DNA from: Planctomycetota bacterium
GTDB taxonomy: Bacteria > Planctomycetota > E44-bin39
Assembly: GCA_004376375.1 (NCBI GenBank)
Contig: SOJX01000079.1
Location: forward strand, 1 to 64,000
Length of the DNA stretch: 64,000 nucleotides
Reading direction: 5' to 3'
Every line of letters starts with the position of its first letter. Position 1 is the first letter of the stretch. The notes beneath the pieces were generated by a model. That model was not told the origin of the DNA. It did no database searches and saw nothing but the letters and a program-made list of their open reading frames with translations. This document shows, in pieces, positions 7,273-15,675 of the stretch. A program made the position numbers and the translations under genes.

Positions 7273-9564
7273 TTATTCGGGAGTTTCCGCGTCCGGTGCA
7301 TCTTCCATCATTGCATCGGCTACCAGTTCGGCGATGTCGAGGACCTTGACTTTATCTTCCTTTTCTTTGGCTTTCAGGCCGTCCTCGAACATCGTCAGGC
7401 AGAACGGGCAGGCCGTGCAGATGATTTCGGGATTTTTCGAAAGCGCCATGTCCACGCGCGTTTCGTTTATGCGGTAAATGCCTTTTTCCGGCTCGACCTC
7501 TTCCTCGAGCCAGTTCCTGCCGCCGCCGGCGCCGCAGCAGAATGACTTTCTCATGTTCTTGTCCATCTCCAGGCGGATAACGCCGGGAACCGAATCGATT
7601 GCCTTGCGCGGCTCCTTGAAAAGGTTGTTGTAGCGGCCGTAGTAACAGGAATCGTGGAAAGTGAGCTTCTTGCCTTTCCCGCCCTTGAGTTTCAGCTTGT
7701 TGTCTTTTATAAGCCGGGCGATGATTTCAGGTCCGGAGATAACCTCGTATTTGCCGCCGAAGTCCGGGTATTCGTTCTTGAGCGTGTTGTAGCCGTGCGG
7801 ACAGTTCACGATGATTTTCTTCACCCCGTAACCGTTCATCGTCTCGACGTTCTGCTGGACGAGCATCTGCGCGAGATACTCGTTGCCCATGCGGCGCAGC
7901 GAATCGCCGCAGCACTGCTCTTCCTCGCCCAGTATGCCGAACGAAACGCCCGCGGCCTTCAGTATCTTCACCAGCGCGAGCATCGATTTTTTCGCGCGGG
8001 CGTCGAAAGAGCCGGCGCAGCCAACGAAAAGCAGATACTCCACGTCGGACTTCTCCGAGAGTTTCGGGATGTCCAGGCCCTCGGTCCAGTCGGCGCGGGT
8101 CGCGTATCCTATCTGCCACGGATTGAAGTTGTTTTCCATGTTCGTGAAAAAGGTCTGGGCCTCGGCCGGGAAGTCCGATTCTTCCATTACGAGGTTCCGC
8201 CTTGCCTCCGTTATCTTCACCGGATGCTCGATGAAGACCGGGCAGGCCTCGACGCATGCGCGGCAGGTCGTGCAGTACCAGAGCTCTTCCCGCTTCAGTA
8301 TCTCGCTGGGGACCGGCTTTTCCAGCATTTCCTTTTCTTTATCGCTCAGGTTTTCGCCGGCCCACTTTTCGGCCGCGGCCTGCTCTTTTGCACGCACGTC
8401 GCCCGGTTTTTCTTTCTCGAGTTGTTCCTTCTCTTCGTCGCTGAGAACCGTATACCAGTCCTTGCCTGCCTTATGCTTTTTAATAAGTATATTCCCGCAG
8501 TCGATGACGTGGTGGCGGATGTCGTTTACGATTTTCTTCGGGTTGAGCGGTTTGCCGGTGTTGAACGCCGGGCACTCGGCCTGGCAGCGCCCGCACTGCG
8601 TGCAGGCGTAACCGTCGACGAAATCCTTTACGTTGTAATGCTCGATCTTTTTCACACCGAGCTGCGGCATTTCCTCCGCTTCGAGGTCGATGGTAAGCGG
8701 GCGCAGGTCGTTCGGCTTTCCGGTAAGGTCGCGCATGTAGCAGGAAAGCATGGAGAAAAAGATGTGGACGTGCTTCGAGATTCCGAGTCCCTTGATTCTG
8801 CCTGAAGCCGGAGTAATGTAGACCAGGAACGAGAGCAGGACGGCCAGGTGTATCCACCATAAGACCTGGTGGAAGGTGTGGCTTGCGGGCATTACGAATC
8901 CCACAATCCCCGTGAAGAACTTGAGCGAATTACCGCCTGCCCACATGAAATCGAAATATACCGACACCTTTCCGGCACTTATCGCGTTTGCGTCAATCCT
9001 GCATATAGAAACATGCACGGCTTCCATAAGCATGAGCAGGAACATGTGGACGCCGATGAAGCCGAGAATCCACAAAGCATCCGATTTTGCGTACGGCTCG
9101 CCTTTCAACTCTGGCGGTTTGAGGGCAAGGCGCCGGTAAAAACCGATGACGACGCAGGCGAGCGTTACGAGTATGAAAAGGTCTTCAAGGCCTTTTATTA
9201 AATTATAGAGCGGAAGCGTTATGAAACTGAATGAGATACCCTCGTAGATGCCTTTCAGAAACATCTCGCCCGTCGAGAACAGGTGGATCATGAACCCCCA
9301 GAAGAAGAAGAAATGCAGCCAGCCCCAGTTTTCCGAAATCACCCTTCTCTGTCCGAACACGTTGACGATTACGCTTTTCCACCGCTTGCCCGATTTATCC
9401 CACCTGTCGCACGGCTGCGCGGTGCGGCAGACTTTCCATATTTTCCACATGCCGCCGATAAACAGGTACATCGCGGGAAGGAAGACGGCCAGGAACGCAA
9501 GCGCGTGGATGATTATATAAGTCCAACCTGGCTCACCGATTTTTGCCGCAAGTGCCGGTAGCAT
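7273..9564 (-). CDS. HdrD/FadF-like membrane Fe-S oxidoreductase
   Basis: 763 aa fusion. The N-terminal third has about six membrane helices resembling the NarI-type cytochrome b domain (several His residues inside helices, such as WGWLHFFFFWG and FHQVLWWIHL). Two ferredoxin motifs follow (CTQCGRCQAECP and CTTCRACVEACP). Two CCG-type cysteine-rich domains come next, with CCGDSLRRMG and CCGAGGGRN, the latter followed by CTACPFC. This is the layout of HdrE-HdrD fusions and of the electron-transfer-flavoprotein:menaquinone oxidoreductase (FadF) group. It likely passes electrons between a soluble donor (EtfAB, Hdr or a thiol) and membrane quinone. The start is moved in to ATG 9564, which has GAGGAG seven bases before it. 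No etf genes are nearby, so the partner is unknown. Confidence 0.85.
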   Translation of the reverse strand: MLPALAAKIGEPGWTYIIIHALAFLAVFLPAMYLFIGGMWKIWKVCRTAQPCDRWDKSGKRWKSVIVNVFGQRRVISENWGWLHFFFFWGFMIHLFSTGEMFLKGIYEGISFSFITLPLYNLIKGLEDLFILVTLACVVIGFYRRLALKPPELKGEPYAKSDALWILGFIGVHMFLLMLMEAVHVSICRIDANAISAGKVSVYFDFMWAGGNSLKFFTGIVGFVMPASHTFHQVLWWIHLAVLLSFLVYITPASGRIKGLGISKHVHIFFSMLSCYMRDLTGKPNDLRPLTIDLEAEEMPQLGVKKIEHYNVKDFVDGYACTQCGRCQAECPAFNTGKPLNPKKIVNDIRHHVIDCGNILIKKHKAGKDWYTVLSDEEKEQLEKEKPGDVRAKEQAAAEKWAGENLSDKEKEMLEKPVPSEILKREELWYCTTCRACVEACPVFIEHPVKITEARRNLVMEESDFPAEAQTFFTNMENNFNPWQIGYATRADWTEGLDIPKLSEKSDVEYLLFVGCAGSFDARAKKSMLALVKILKAAGVSFGILGEEEQCCGDSLRRMGNEYLAQMLVQQNVETMNGYGVKKIIVNCPHGYNTLKNEYPDFGGKYEVISGPEIIARLIKDNKLKLKGGKGKKLTFHDSCYYGRYNNLFKEPRKAIDSVPGVIRLEMDKNMRKSFCCGAGGGRNWLEEEVEPEKGIYRINETRVDMALSKNPEIICTACPFCLTMFEDGLKAKEKEDKVKVLDIAELVADAMMEDAPDAETPE

Positions 9565-9744
9565 ATGGTTTCTCCTCGGGTAGGGACTGTAAGGCAAGGC
9601 TGCGTTTTATAATTACAGATTCAGGATGATAAAAAAACCAGTCAATATTGTCAATTCTTTTCCTTGTGCGGTTTTTCGGTTGAACTGGAGATACTGGCGT
9701 TTATAATCGGTTGCGTAACCACCTGCCGACAATCGAGGGTGAAA

Positions 9745-10167
9745 ATGAGATTTGCCTTTTGTGCCTTTTTCCTTTACGCAATCCTTTCAATATCCGTTTG
9801 TGCCGGATGTGTTTCGGGAGAGCTGACTTCGGCGCAACCCGGAAAGGAGCGTGCCGGTAAGCCGGAAGGCCCGGTCCGATTGACGTCAGCTCTTTACGTC
9901 GCCAGGGACTACGGACAATATGTCCGGGAAATTACCGATGAGGCGGAAAAATACAGGATGAAAGGATACGTCCGGGAGAGCGGCCTCCAGAAACTGGAGC
10001 TTGTCCTTGAAGGCGAGCGGGAAAAAGTCGACAAGTTTTTCGACCGCGTAATAGAAATCGGCAGAGTATGCGGCAAACTGGCCCAATACGATATGCCGGT
10101 ATGGTCGGACGCGACCGGTGAATGCAAGAGCTTTATACAGCGGTTCGACCTCGGGCCGCCGGAATAA
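9745..10167 (+). CDS. Exported protein with acylphosphatase-like domain
   Basis: 140 aa. Start at ATG 9745 after GAGGG. It has a signal peptide (FAFCAFFLYAILSISVCAGC); the possible lipobox VCAGC is poor because Cys stands at -3. The mature part, from about residue 55, reads YGQYVREITDEAEKYRMKGY, then VRES and ELVLEGEREKVDKFFDRV. That matches the acylphosphatase pattern GVxFRxxTxxxAxxxGLxGWVRN...VEG...V..F. The phosphate-binding Arg is kept (YVRE), but the catalytic Asn of the VRN motif is Glu here. It is therefore probably a binding or inactive member. Acylphosphatases are normally cytosolic, so export is also odd. Confidence 0.6.
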   Translation: MRFAFCAFFLYAILSISVCAGCVSGELTSAQPGKERAGKPEGPVRLTSALYVARDYGQYVREITDEAEKYRMKGYVRESGLQKLELVLEGEREKVDKFFDRVIEIGRVCGKLAQYDMPVWSDATGECKSFIQRFDLGPPE

Positions 10168-10172
10168 AATAT

Positions 10173-10198
10173 CTCCAGCACTCCAGCACACCAGCACT
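10173..10198. repeat. 8-base repeat (CTCCAGCA) x3
   Basis: Octads CTCCAGCA, CTCCAGCA, CACCAGCA in phase, just after the stop codon at 10167. One arm, followed by a T-rich stretch. Confidence 0.75.
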
Positions 10199-10292
10199 TC
10201 TTTTTCTTTTGACACCTGCCGGGACGTCGGCTACAATTGCATATCTTGCCGATGGAAACAGGTTTATGGATGCATTTAACCGGAGGAAAATT

Positions 10293-11585
10293 ATGCCTCG
10301 CGCATGCTTATGTTGCTTCTTTCTTTTATTATTTCTCCTGTTCATTCCTTCATTTTCCACCGCCCTTGCCGGCGAGCAGGCTCCGAGGCCCAGGGCCGTT
10401 CTCCTTTCCCGGAACATGACTGGTGTCGTTTATCTCAACGTCGACAATTCCGGCGACACAAAGGTAACCATCGGCGGCCGGAGCGTCGGTATTTCGGAAC
10501 TGATAAAGCTGAAGTTCTCGAATGAGGATAAAAGCAGGAGGAGTGGAAAAAACAGCGTCGAGGTGCATTATGCGAACGGTGACGTTCTGCTCGGGACTTA
10601 CGGCGGCGGCGGCGATGAATCGATCATATTCAGCACCCGTTCGCTCGGCGCCCGGGAAGAGGCTTTTGAAGACCTTCGCGCCGTCTTTTTCCCGGAGCGG
10701 ATTCCGAGGAATATAAGGGGCTTCAGGGAGACGTGTCTGAAAAAAGTACACAAGCTGGACGACATTGTTTTCCTGAAAGCTGAGCCTGATAAGCCCGTGG
10801 CGGGCGGAATAATGGCGTTCACGACCGGAAAAGTCAAGATAGACACTGGCGCCGAAAAATACGGCGTCATAACTCCCGATCTCATCCGTATAGCGGCGGT
10901 TGTGTTCGCCCGTGATCCGGAAGAGGAAGAAAAAGGCGGGGAGAAAAAAGAAGAAAGCGGGAAAAAACGCTACCCGAAAATAACGGCCTATCTCGGTGAC
11001 GGCTCACGCCTGACCGGACATATCGCGTCGCTGGATATTGGAAAGCTCAAGATGACATGGCGCGGCGATACGCTGACCATTCCGCTTATGGACGTCGGTA
11101 CCGTCTACTTTCACAATCCGAGTTATGTCTTCCTTTCCGACCTCGAGCCGGTAGAGGTTAATGAGAGCCTGTACTTTCAAAAAGAACAGGAGTGGCCGTG
11201 GCGGCGGGACCGCTCGGTGAAGGACGGCCAGGCTCTGAGGATTCGCGGCCAGGTCTTCCAGAAAGGTCTTGGCGTCCACTCGAAATCCATGCTCACCTAT
11301 CAGCTCGACCACCAGTATTCCGTTTTCATGGCCACCATCGGCCTCGATGATGAGGTTGAAAAGGAGGCCAACGAAGGCCGGGAGGGAAACGTCGATTTCC
11401 GCGTGACGGGAGACGGCAAGGTTCTTTTCGAGGCGAAAAGTGTGACGGTAGCGGATAAACCCAAAAACATCAATATAAACGTAGCCGGAGTGAAGCGGCT
11501 TACGCTTATCGTTGATTTTGGAAAAAACTTCCACGTACAGGACAGGGCCGACTGGGCCGAGCCGATTCTCATCAAAAAGAAGTGA
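10293..11585 (+). CDS. Secreted NPCBM-domain protein
   Basis: 430 aa. Start at ATG 10293 with GGAGGA upstream. It has a signal peptide of about 27 residues (CCFFLLLFLLFIPSFSTALA). The C-terminal 150 residues form an NPCBM/NEW2 carbohydrate-binding-like beta-sandwich, with QKGLGVHSKSMLTYQLDHQY, FMATIGLDDEV and VDFRVTGDGKVLFEAKSV as the recognisable core. The middle repeats short beta segments of the type ITAYLGDGSRLTGHIASLDI, twice or three times, interrupted by a charged EEEEKGGEKKEESGKKR linker. No catalytic domain is present. It probably binds glycan or another envelope polymer outside the inner membrane. Confidence 0.78.
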   Translation: MPRACLCCFFLLLFLLFIPSFSTALAGEQAPRPRAVLLSRNMTGVVYLNVDNSGDTKVTIGGRSVGISELIKLKFSNEDKSRRSGKNSVEVHYANGDVLLGTYGGGGDESIIFSTRSLGAREEAFEDLRAVFFPERIPRNIRGFRETCLKKVHKLDDIVFLKAEPDKPVAGGIMAFTTGKVKIDTGAEKYGVITPDLIRIAAVVFARDPEEEEKGGEKKEESGKKRYPKITAYLGDGSRLTGHIASLDIGKLKMTWRGDTLTIPLMDVGTVYFHNPSYVFLSDLEPVEVNESLYFQKEQEWPWRRDRSVKDGQALRIRGQVFQKGLGVHSKSMLTYQLDHQYSVFMATIGLDDEVEKEANEGREGNVDFRVTGDGKVLFEAKSVTVADKPKNININVAGVKRLTLIVDFGKNFHVQDRADWAEPILIKKK

Positions 11586-11751
11586 ATAAGGTAACAGGCG
11601 AATAGGGAAACAAGAAAATAAGGAAATAATCAATTCTGTTAGCCGCCGCGCTTGCGCGGCGTGTCTTTCGGATTAGTAAAGGATAAAGGCTTAAGTATGA
11701 AGGATGAAATTTCAGCCTTCATACTTCATATTTTCTTTAAGGGAAGCAACC
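11586..11751. repeat. Composite intergenic element: octads, TTAGCG hairpin, inverted repeat
   Basis: Immediately after the stop codon come about six loose octads (gaataagg, taacaggc, gaataggg, aaacaaga, aaataagg). Next, at 11639-11664, is a hairpin repeat with stem CCGCGC-TT-GCGCGG. Then a perfect 9-bp inverted repeat GTATGAAGG (11695-11703) / CCTTCATAC (11716-11724) lies just before the start of the giant TPR gene. The last could act on its translation or transcription. Confidence 0.75.
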
Positions 11752-14700
11752 ATGAAATACCGGACTATCCTGCTTATTGCGGTGGCGTTTCTTATGATTG
11801 GCGCGGGCGCGCCCCCGAAAGCTCCGCCCGGGAAGACGCCTCCCGCAAAACCACCGGAAAAACCCGGGAACGCGATTGACAGATTCGGCGACATAAAACC
11901 CAAGGAACGCGAGGCCCTCACCATCGAGTCGCGCGGCAGATACGAGGAAGCTATCGCGATTTACTGGGAATGTTTCGCCGACGCTGTAAAGGCCGCGCAG
12001 AAGGCGACCGGCGAAGAAAAAGTCCTGGAAATCGCGCTCCAGGAGTTCTACGTTGAAAAAGCGACCTGTCTTACCGAGGACATCGGCAGCCGCCCGATGA
12101 ATATAAAGAAGCTGGAAGAGGCGGCTGAGATGCCGGGCGTCGATCCCTATGTCAGGGGCCGGGTGCTCTGGGAGCTCCTGAATGCGGTTCTTGCCGCGGG
12201 CGATGCGAAACGCGCGCGCCAGATTCGCGACCAGCTCGGCTTTATAAACAAGTGGGCCATAATAGGACCGTTTGACAACGAGCGGGGAAGGAACTTCAAC
12301 AACCCGTTTCCGCCTGAAAAGAAACTCGAGATCGAAAAGAAAGAAGGCGACAGCGTCCTGCCGGTTACCTACGAGGGTAAAGCCGGGCGCAAGGTTTCGT
12401 GGCGCATGCTGCCGGTTGATTCGCCGATGGGTACGGTTGATTTTGACGTGCTTCTTCGCCCCGACGACCAGGTGCTCGCCTACGCTCTCGCGTTTGTAAA
12501 TTCTGCCCGGGAGACCGCCGCCGCCGTGCGCATCACCTCGGACGAAGGTTGCTCCGTCTGGATAAACGGAAAAAGAGTCCTTCACCGCGACATCGAGCGG
12601 CGGATCGAGTTCGACCAGGATTCGGCTCCGATTCACCTTGTCCGCGGCTGGAACAGCGTACTCGTTAAGGTGGGAGAGAACGAGGGCGACTGGGAGTTCA
12701 GGATGCGCCTGACCCTGCCCGACGGCTCTCCTCTTCCGGCGATTAAACCGGCAACGAGCCTGAAACAGATTGCCCGGCTTATCACCAAGCTGCCCGAAGA
12801 ATCGGTTTCTCCCGAGGCTTTGGTAGCCGAGGACGCGATTGTCAAGTTTACGAAACTTGTCAAGAACCACCCGAAAAGCCCCTGGCTCCATTTCCGCAGG
12901 GGTTACCTCGTGGATGACCGCCATCCGTACGACCTGAGCGACCGCACCGAAAGTGAGAGCATTAACACGGCATGTAAACTCGACCCGACGGTCCCGGATT
13001 TCTGGTACTATCTCGGCCACTCGGAAATCCGCACGCTGCGCGAGGAGTCGGAGCGCGAGTACAACCCGAGCCGGCTTGCATATCTCAAAGTCATCGAGCT
13101 CGACCCCGGTTACACGGAAGCCTACGCCGCCGTGGCGTCGAACTATTACCTGAGGGGCTACAACGCGGAGACGCTGAAGTATGCCCGCGCTGCGCAGAAG
13201 GCGAACCCGGACTATTTCTACGGAACCAGGCTCGAGCTCCGCGCTCTTGCCAGCATGGGTTTTGACATGGAAACGAAGCTGAGGATGCGCGAGCTTTACC
13301 TCTCCGGACGTTTCCCGTACGAGCGCGAGGTAATCGAGGCGGAAATCGAGCGCCGCAACGAAAAGGGCGACCTCGAGGGCGAGGCAAAGCTCCGCCGGCA
13401 TATGTTGAGCATCAATGCGATGGATTTCGGGCAAAGGATGGGCCTGGTGCTCATTGCCCGGATTCGCGCGCGGACTCCTGATAAATATCCCAACGCGGAA
13501 AAGGAAATCCTTGATGAATTCTCGGCCGTGCTCGAAGTCGAGCCGTATGCAACCGGGATATACAGCATGCGCGCAAACTTCTACGAGGCCCGGGACAGGT
13601 TCCGCGATGCGCTCGCGGAGATTGATGCCGCGCTCAAAATCACGCCGCGAAACATGGGTTTTCTGGTCAGGCGGGGGGACATCCTCTGGCGGCTCGCGAC
13701 CGAGGAGAACGATGAGGCGGTCAGGCAACAGGCTCTCGATGCCTGGCATTTCGCGCTTGAGATCAATCCGAACAATGTCGAGCTCAAGCGCCGTCTCGAG
13801 TTCCTCGAAGCTGCCTCGCATTTCGAGGACGACCCGCGCTTCGACGAGGACGTATCACCGCTTATCGCGGCTGTGCCGAAGGACCTTGGGAAGGAAAACG
13901 ATCCCTACGCGTTTATCCTGAGAAAGAGAATCACCAAGGTAACCAAGGAAGGCTACCACGATGACGCCGTGCATGAAATAATCAGAATCCTCAACGATGC
14001 CGGCGTCAAGGAGTTCCAGTCGTATTCGGCCGGTGGAGGCTTCGTCTACACGGGCGGGCGTCACACCAGGTTCACCATGTTCAAAATAACGCATGCCGAC
14101 GGAACGCCCGGACCCGCCGTACGGATGGGCGAACTCTCATGGATTCAACTGCCGCTGATGAGGGTGGGCGATACTCTGGAAATCAAGTACCGCGTCCAGC
14201 AGGCACGCGGAGGCGGCTTCAGCCTGATGGAAAACTATTTCGGCGATATTTTCCTGCTCCAGACGACGGTGCCCGTCCTTAACGAAAAGCTCGTTCTGAT
14301 TCTGCCGCCGGAGAGAAAGTTCTACCTCAATGCACGTAATATGCCCGCCACTCCGACTTCGCGGGAAGTCGACGATAAGGGCAACAAGATTCTTACCTGG
14401 GTCCTGAAGAACGTCCCCAAGATCGTACCCGAGCCCCGGATGCCGGACCTGAACGAGATTGCCAAACAGGTGCAGGTCTCGACCTTCAGCGACTGGAAAA
14501 GCTTCGGTATCTGGTACTGGAACCTCGCCAAGAATACGTGCAGGCCTGATGAAAAAATCAAGGCAACGGTCGCCGAGCTCATGAAGGACGCGAAGACCAA
14601 ACGCGACAAGGTGCGCGCAATATACAACTGGGTTATAACCGAGATAAACTATCAGGCGCTTGAAGTCGCGATTCACGGATGGCAACCCTACGACGCGCGG

Positions 14701-15675
14701 CTGATCTTTGCCCGGCGGTACGGAGACTGCAAGGACAAGGCTACGCTGCTCCGCACGATGCTGGGCGAGGCAGGAATCACCGCCTACCCGGTGCTCATAA
14801 GCATGGAGGGAGTGCGGTCGCGGGAAGACCTGACCCTGCCGATGTTCAGCCATTTCAATCATATGATATGCTACCTGCCGCCGACCGACGAGTGGCCCGA
14901 CGGATGGTTCCTTGACGGGACGGCTCATTACGTCCCCGCCGATTTCATCCCAACGGGCGACGCCGGTGCAACCGTTGCCGTTATCAAGCCCGACGGAACG
15001 GAAGTGAAGGTGGTCCCGCCGCATACGCCGAAGTCCAACCAGACCATAAAAAACTTCGTTATAAAAATTAACAGCAAAGGCGGCGGCACCATCGACGTAC
15101 ATCACCTGGAACCCGGCGAGAACGGACCTTACTGGCGGATGAGGCTTTCTCAGGAGGACCTCCGCGACGAGCGCATTGAGAAAACTTATTCCTCGCGCTT
15201 CCCCGGCGTCAAGTACGTAAAAAGCGAGTTCAGCGACCTTACGGACCTTGAAAAGACGGTCGAGTTCAGGGTTACGTTCAAGGCACGCAAGCTGGTGGAG
15301 AAAACGGCGGGCGGGTTGACGCTTCGGAACGTTATCAGGCGACTTAATCTCAGCCGTCTCGCTTCACTTGCCGAGCGCGATCACGATATCGTCATTGACG
15401 CGGCCTATACGAATAAAGAGACCGTAGTCTATAAGCTCCCCGCCGGCTTCAAGATCAAGTCGATGCCGGGCGACCTGTCCCGGAAAACGCCTTTCGGCCG
15501 CTATATATTGAAGCACAAGCGCGAGGGGTCGGTGATAAAGGTTACCCGCATATACGAGCGTTCCGTCTCCCGGATTTCAAAAGAGCTCTACAAGGAGTTC
15601 AGAAAGTTCTGCACCGAGGTTGACGCGGCCGAGCGGGAAGTAATCATTCTCGAGAATCCGGGAGGTGTAGAATGA
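11752..15675 (+). CDS. Giant exported TPR protein with active-looking transglutaminase domain
   Basis: 1307 aa. Start at ATG 11752 (signal peptide MKYRTILLIAVAFLMIGAGA). Order: signal and Pro-rich linker; a beta-sandwich-like region (INKWAIIGPFDNE ... VRGWNSVLVKVG, about residues 165-330); TPR-like helices (about 370-680); a DUF3857-like domain (about 720-960); then a transglutaminase core. The catalytic triad is visible as Cys993 in YGDCKDKATLL, His1037 in FNHMICYL and Asp1055 in FLDGTA. A C-terminal DUF3858-like beta domain follows. Members of this group are periplasmic or surface proteins; the substrate is unknown. It overlaps the next gene by four bases (ATGA), and that gene is its paralogue. 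Confidence 0.82.
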   Translation: MKYRTILLIAVAFLMIGAGAPPKAPPGKTPPAKPPEKPGNAIDRFGDIKPKEREALTIESRGRYEEAIAIYWECFADAVKAAQKATGEEKVLEIALQEFYVEKATCLTEDIGSRPMNIKKLEEAAEMPGVDPYVRGRVLWELLNAVLAAGDAKRARQIRDQLGFINKWAIIGPFDNERGRNFNNPFPPEKKLEIEKKEGDSVLPVTYEGKAGRKVSWRMLPVDSPMGTVDFDVLLRPDDQVLAYALAFVNSARETAAAVRITSDEGCSVWINGKRVLHRDIERRIEFDQDSAPIHLVRGWNSVLVKVGENEGDWEFRMRLTLPDGSPLPAIKPATSLKQIARLITKLPEESVSPEALVAEDAIVKFTKLVKNHPKSPWLHFRRGYLVDDRHPYDLSDRTESESINTACKLDPTVPDFWYYLGHSEIRTLREESEREYNPSRLAYLKVIELDPGYTEAYAAVASNYYLRGYNAETLKYARAAQKANPDYFYGTRLELRALASMGFDMETKLRMRELYLSGRFPYEREVIEAEIERRNEKGDLEGEAKLRRHMLSINAMDFGQRMGLVLIARIRARTPDKYPNAEKEILDEFSAVLEVEPYATGIYSMRANFYEARDRFRDALAEIDAALKITPRNMGFLVRRGDILWRLATEENDEAVRQQALDAWHFALEINPNNVELKRRLEFLEAASHFEDDPRFDEDVSPLIAAVPKDLGKENDPYAFILRKRITKVTKEGYHDDAVHEIIRILNDAGVKEFQSYSAGGGFVYTGGRHTRFTMFKITHADGTPGPAVRMGELSWIQLPLMRVGDTLEIKYRVQQARGGGFSLMENYFGDIFLLQTTVPVLNEKLVLILPPERKFYLNARNMPATPTSREVDDKGNKILTWVLKNVPKIVPEPRMPDLNEIAKQVQVSTFSDWKSFGIWYWNLAKNTCRPDEKIKATVAELMKDAKTKRDKVRAIYNWVITEINYQALEVAIHGWQPYDARLIFARRYGDCKDKATLLRTMLGEAGITAYPVLISMEGVRSREDLTLPMFSHFNHMICYLPPTDEWPDGWFLDGTAHYVPADFIPTGDAGATVAVIKPDGTEVKVVPPHTPKSNQTIKNFVIKINSKGGGTIDVHHLEPGENGPYWRMRLSQEDLRDERIEKTYSSRFPGVKYVKSEFSDLTDLEKTVEFRVTFKARKLVEKTAGGLTLRNVIRRLNLSRLASLAERDHDIVIDAAYTNKETVVYKLPAGFKIKSMPGDLSRKTPFGRYILKHKREGSVIKVTRIYERSVSRISKELYKEFRKFCTEVDAAEREVIILENPGGVE

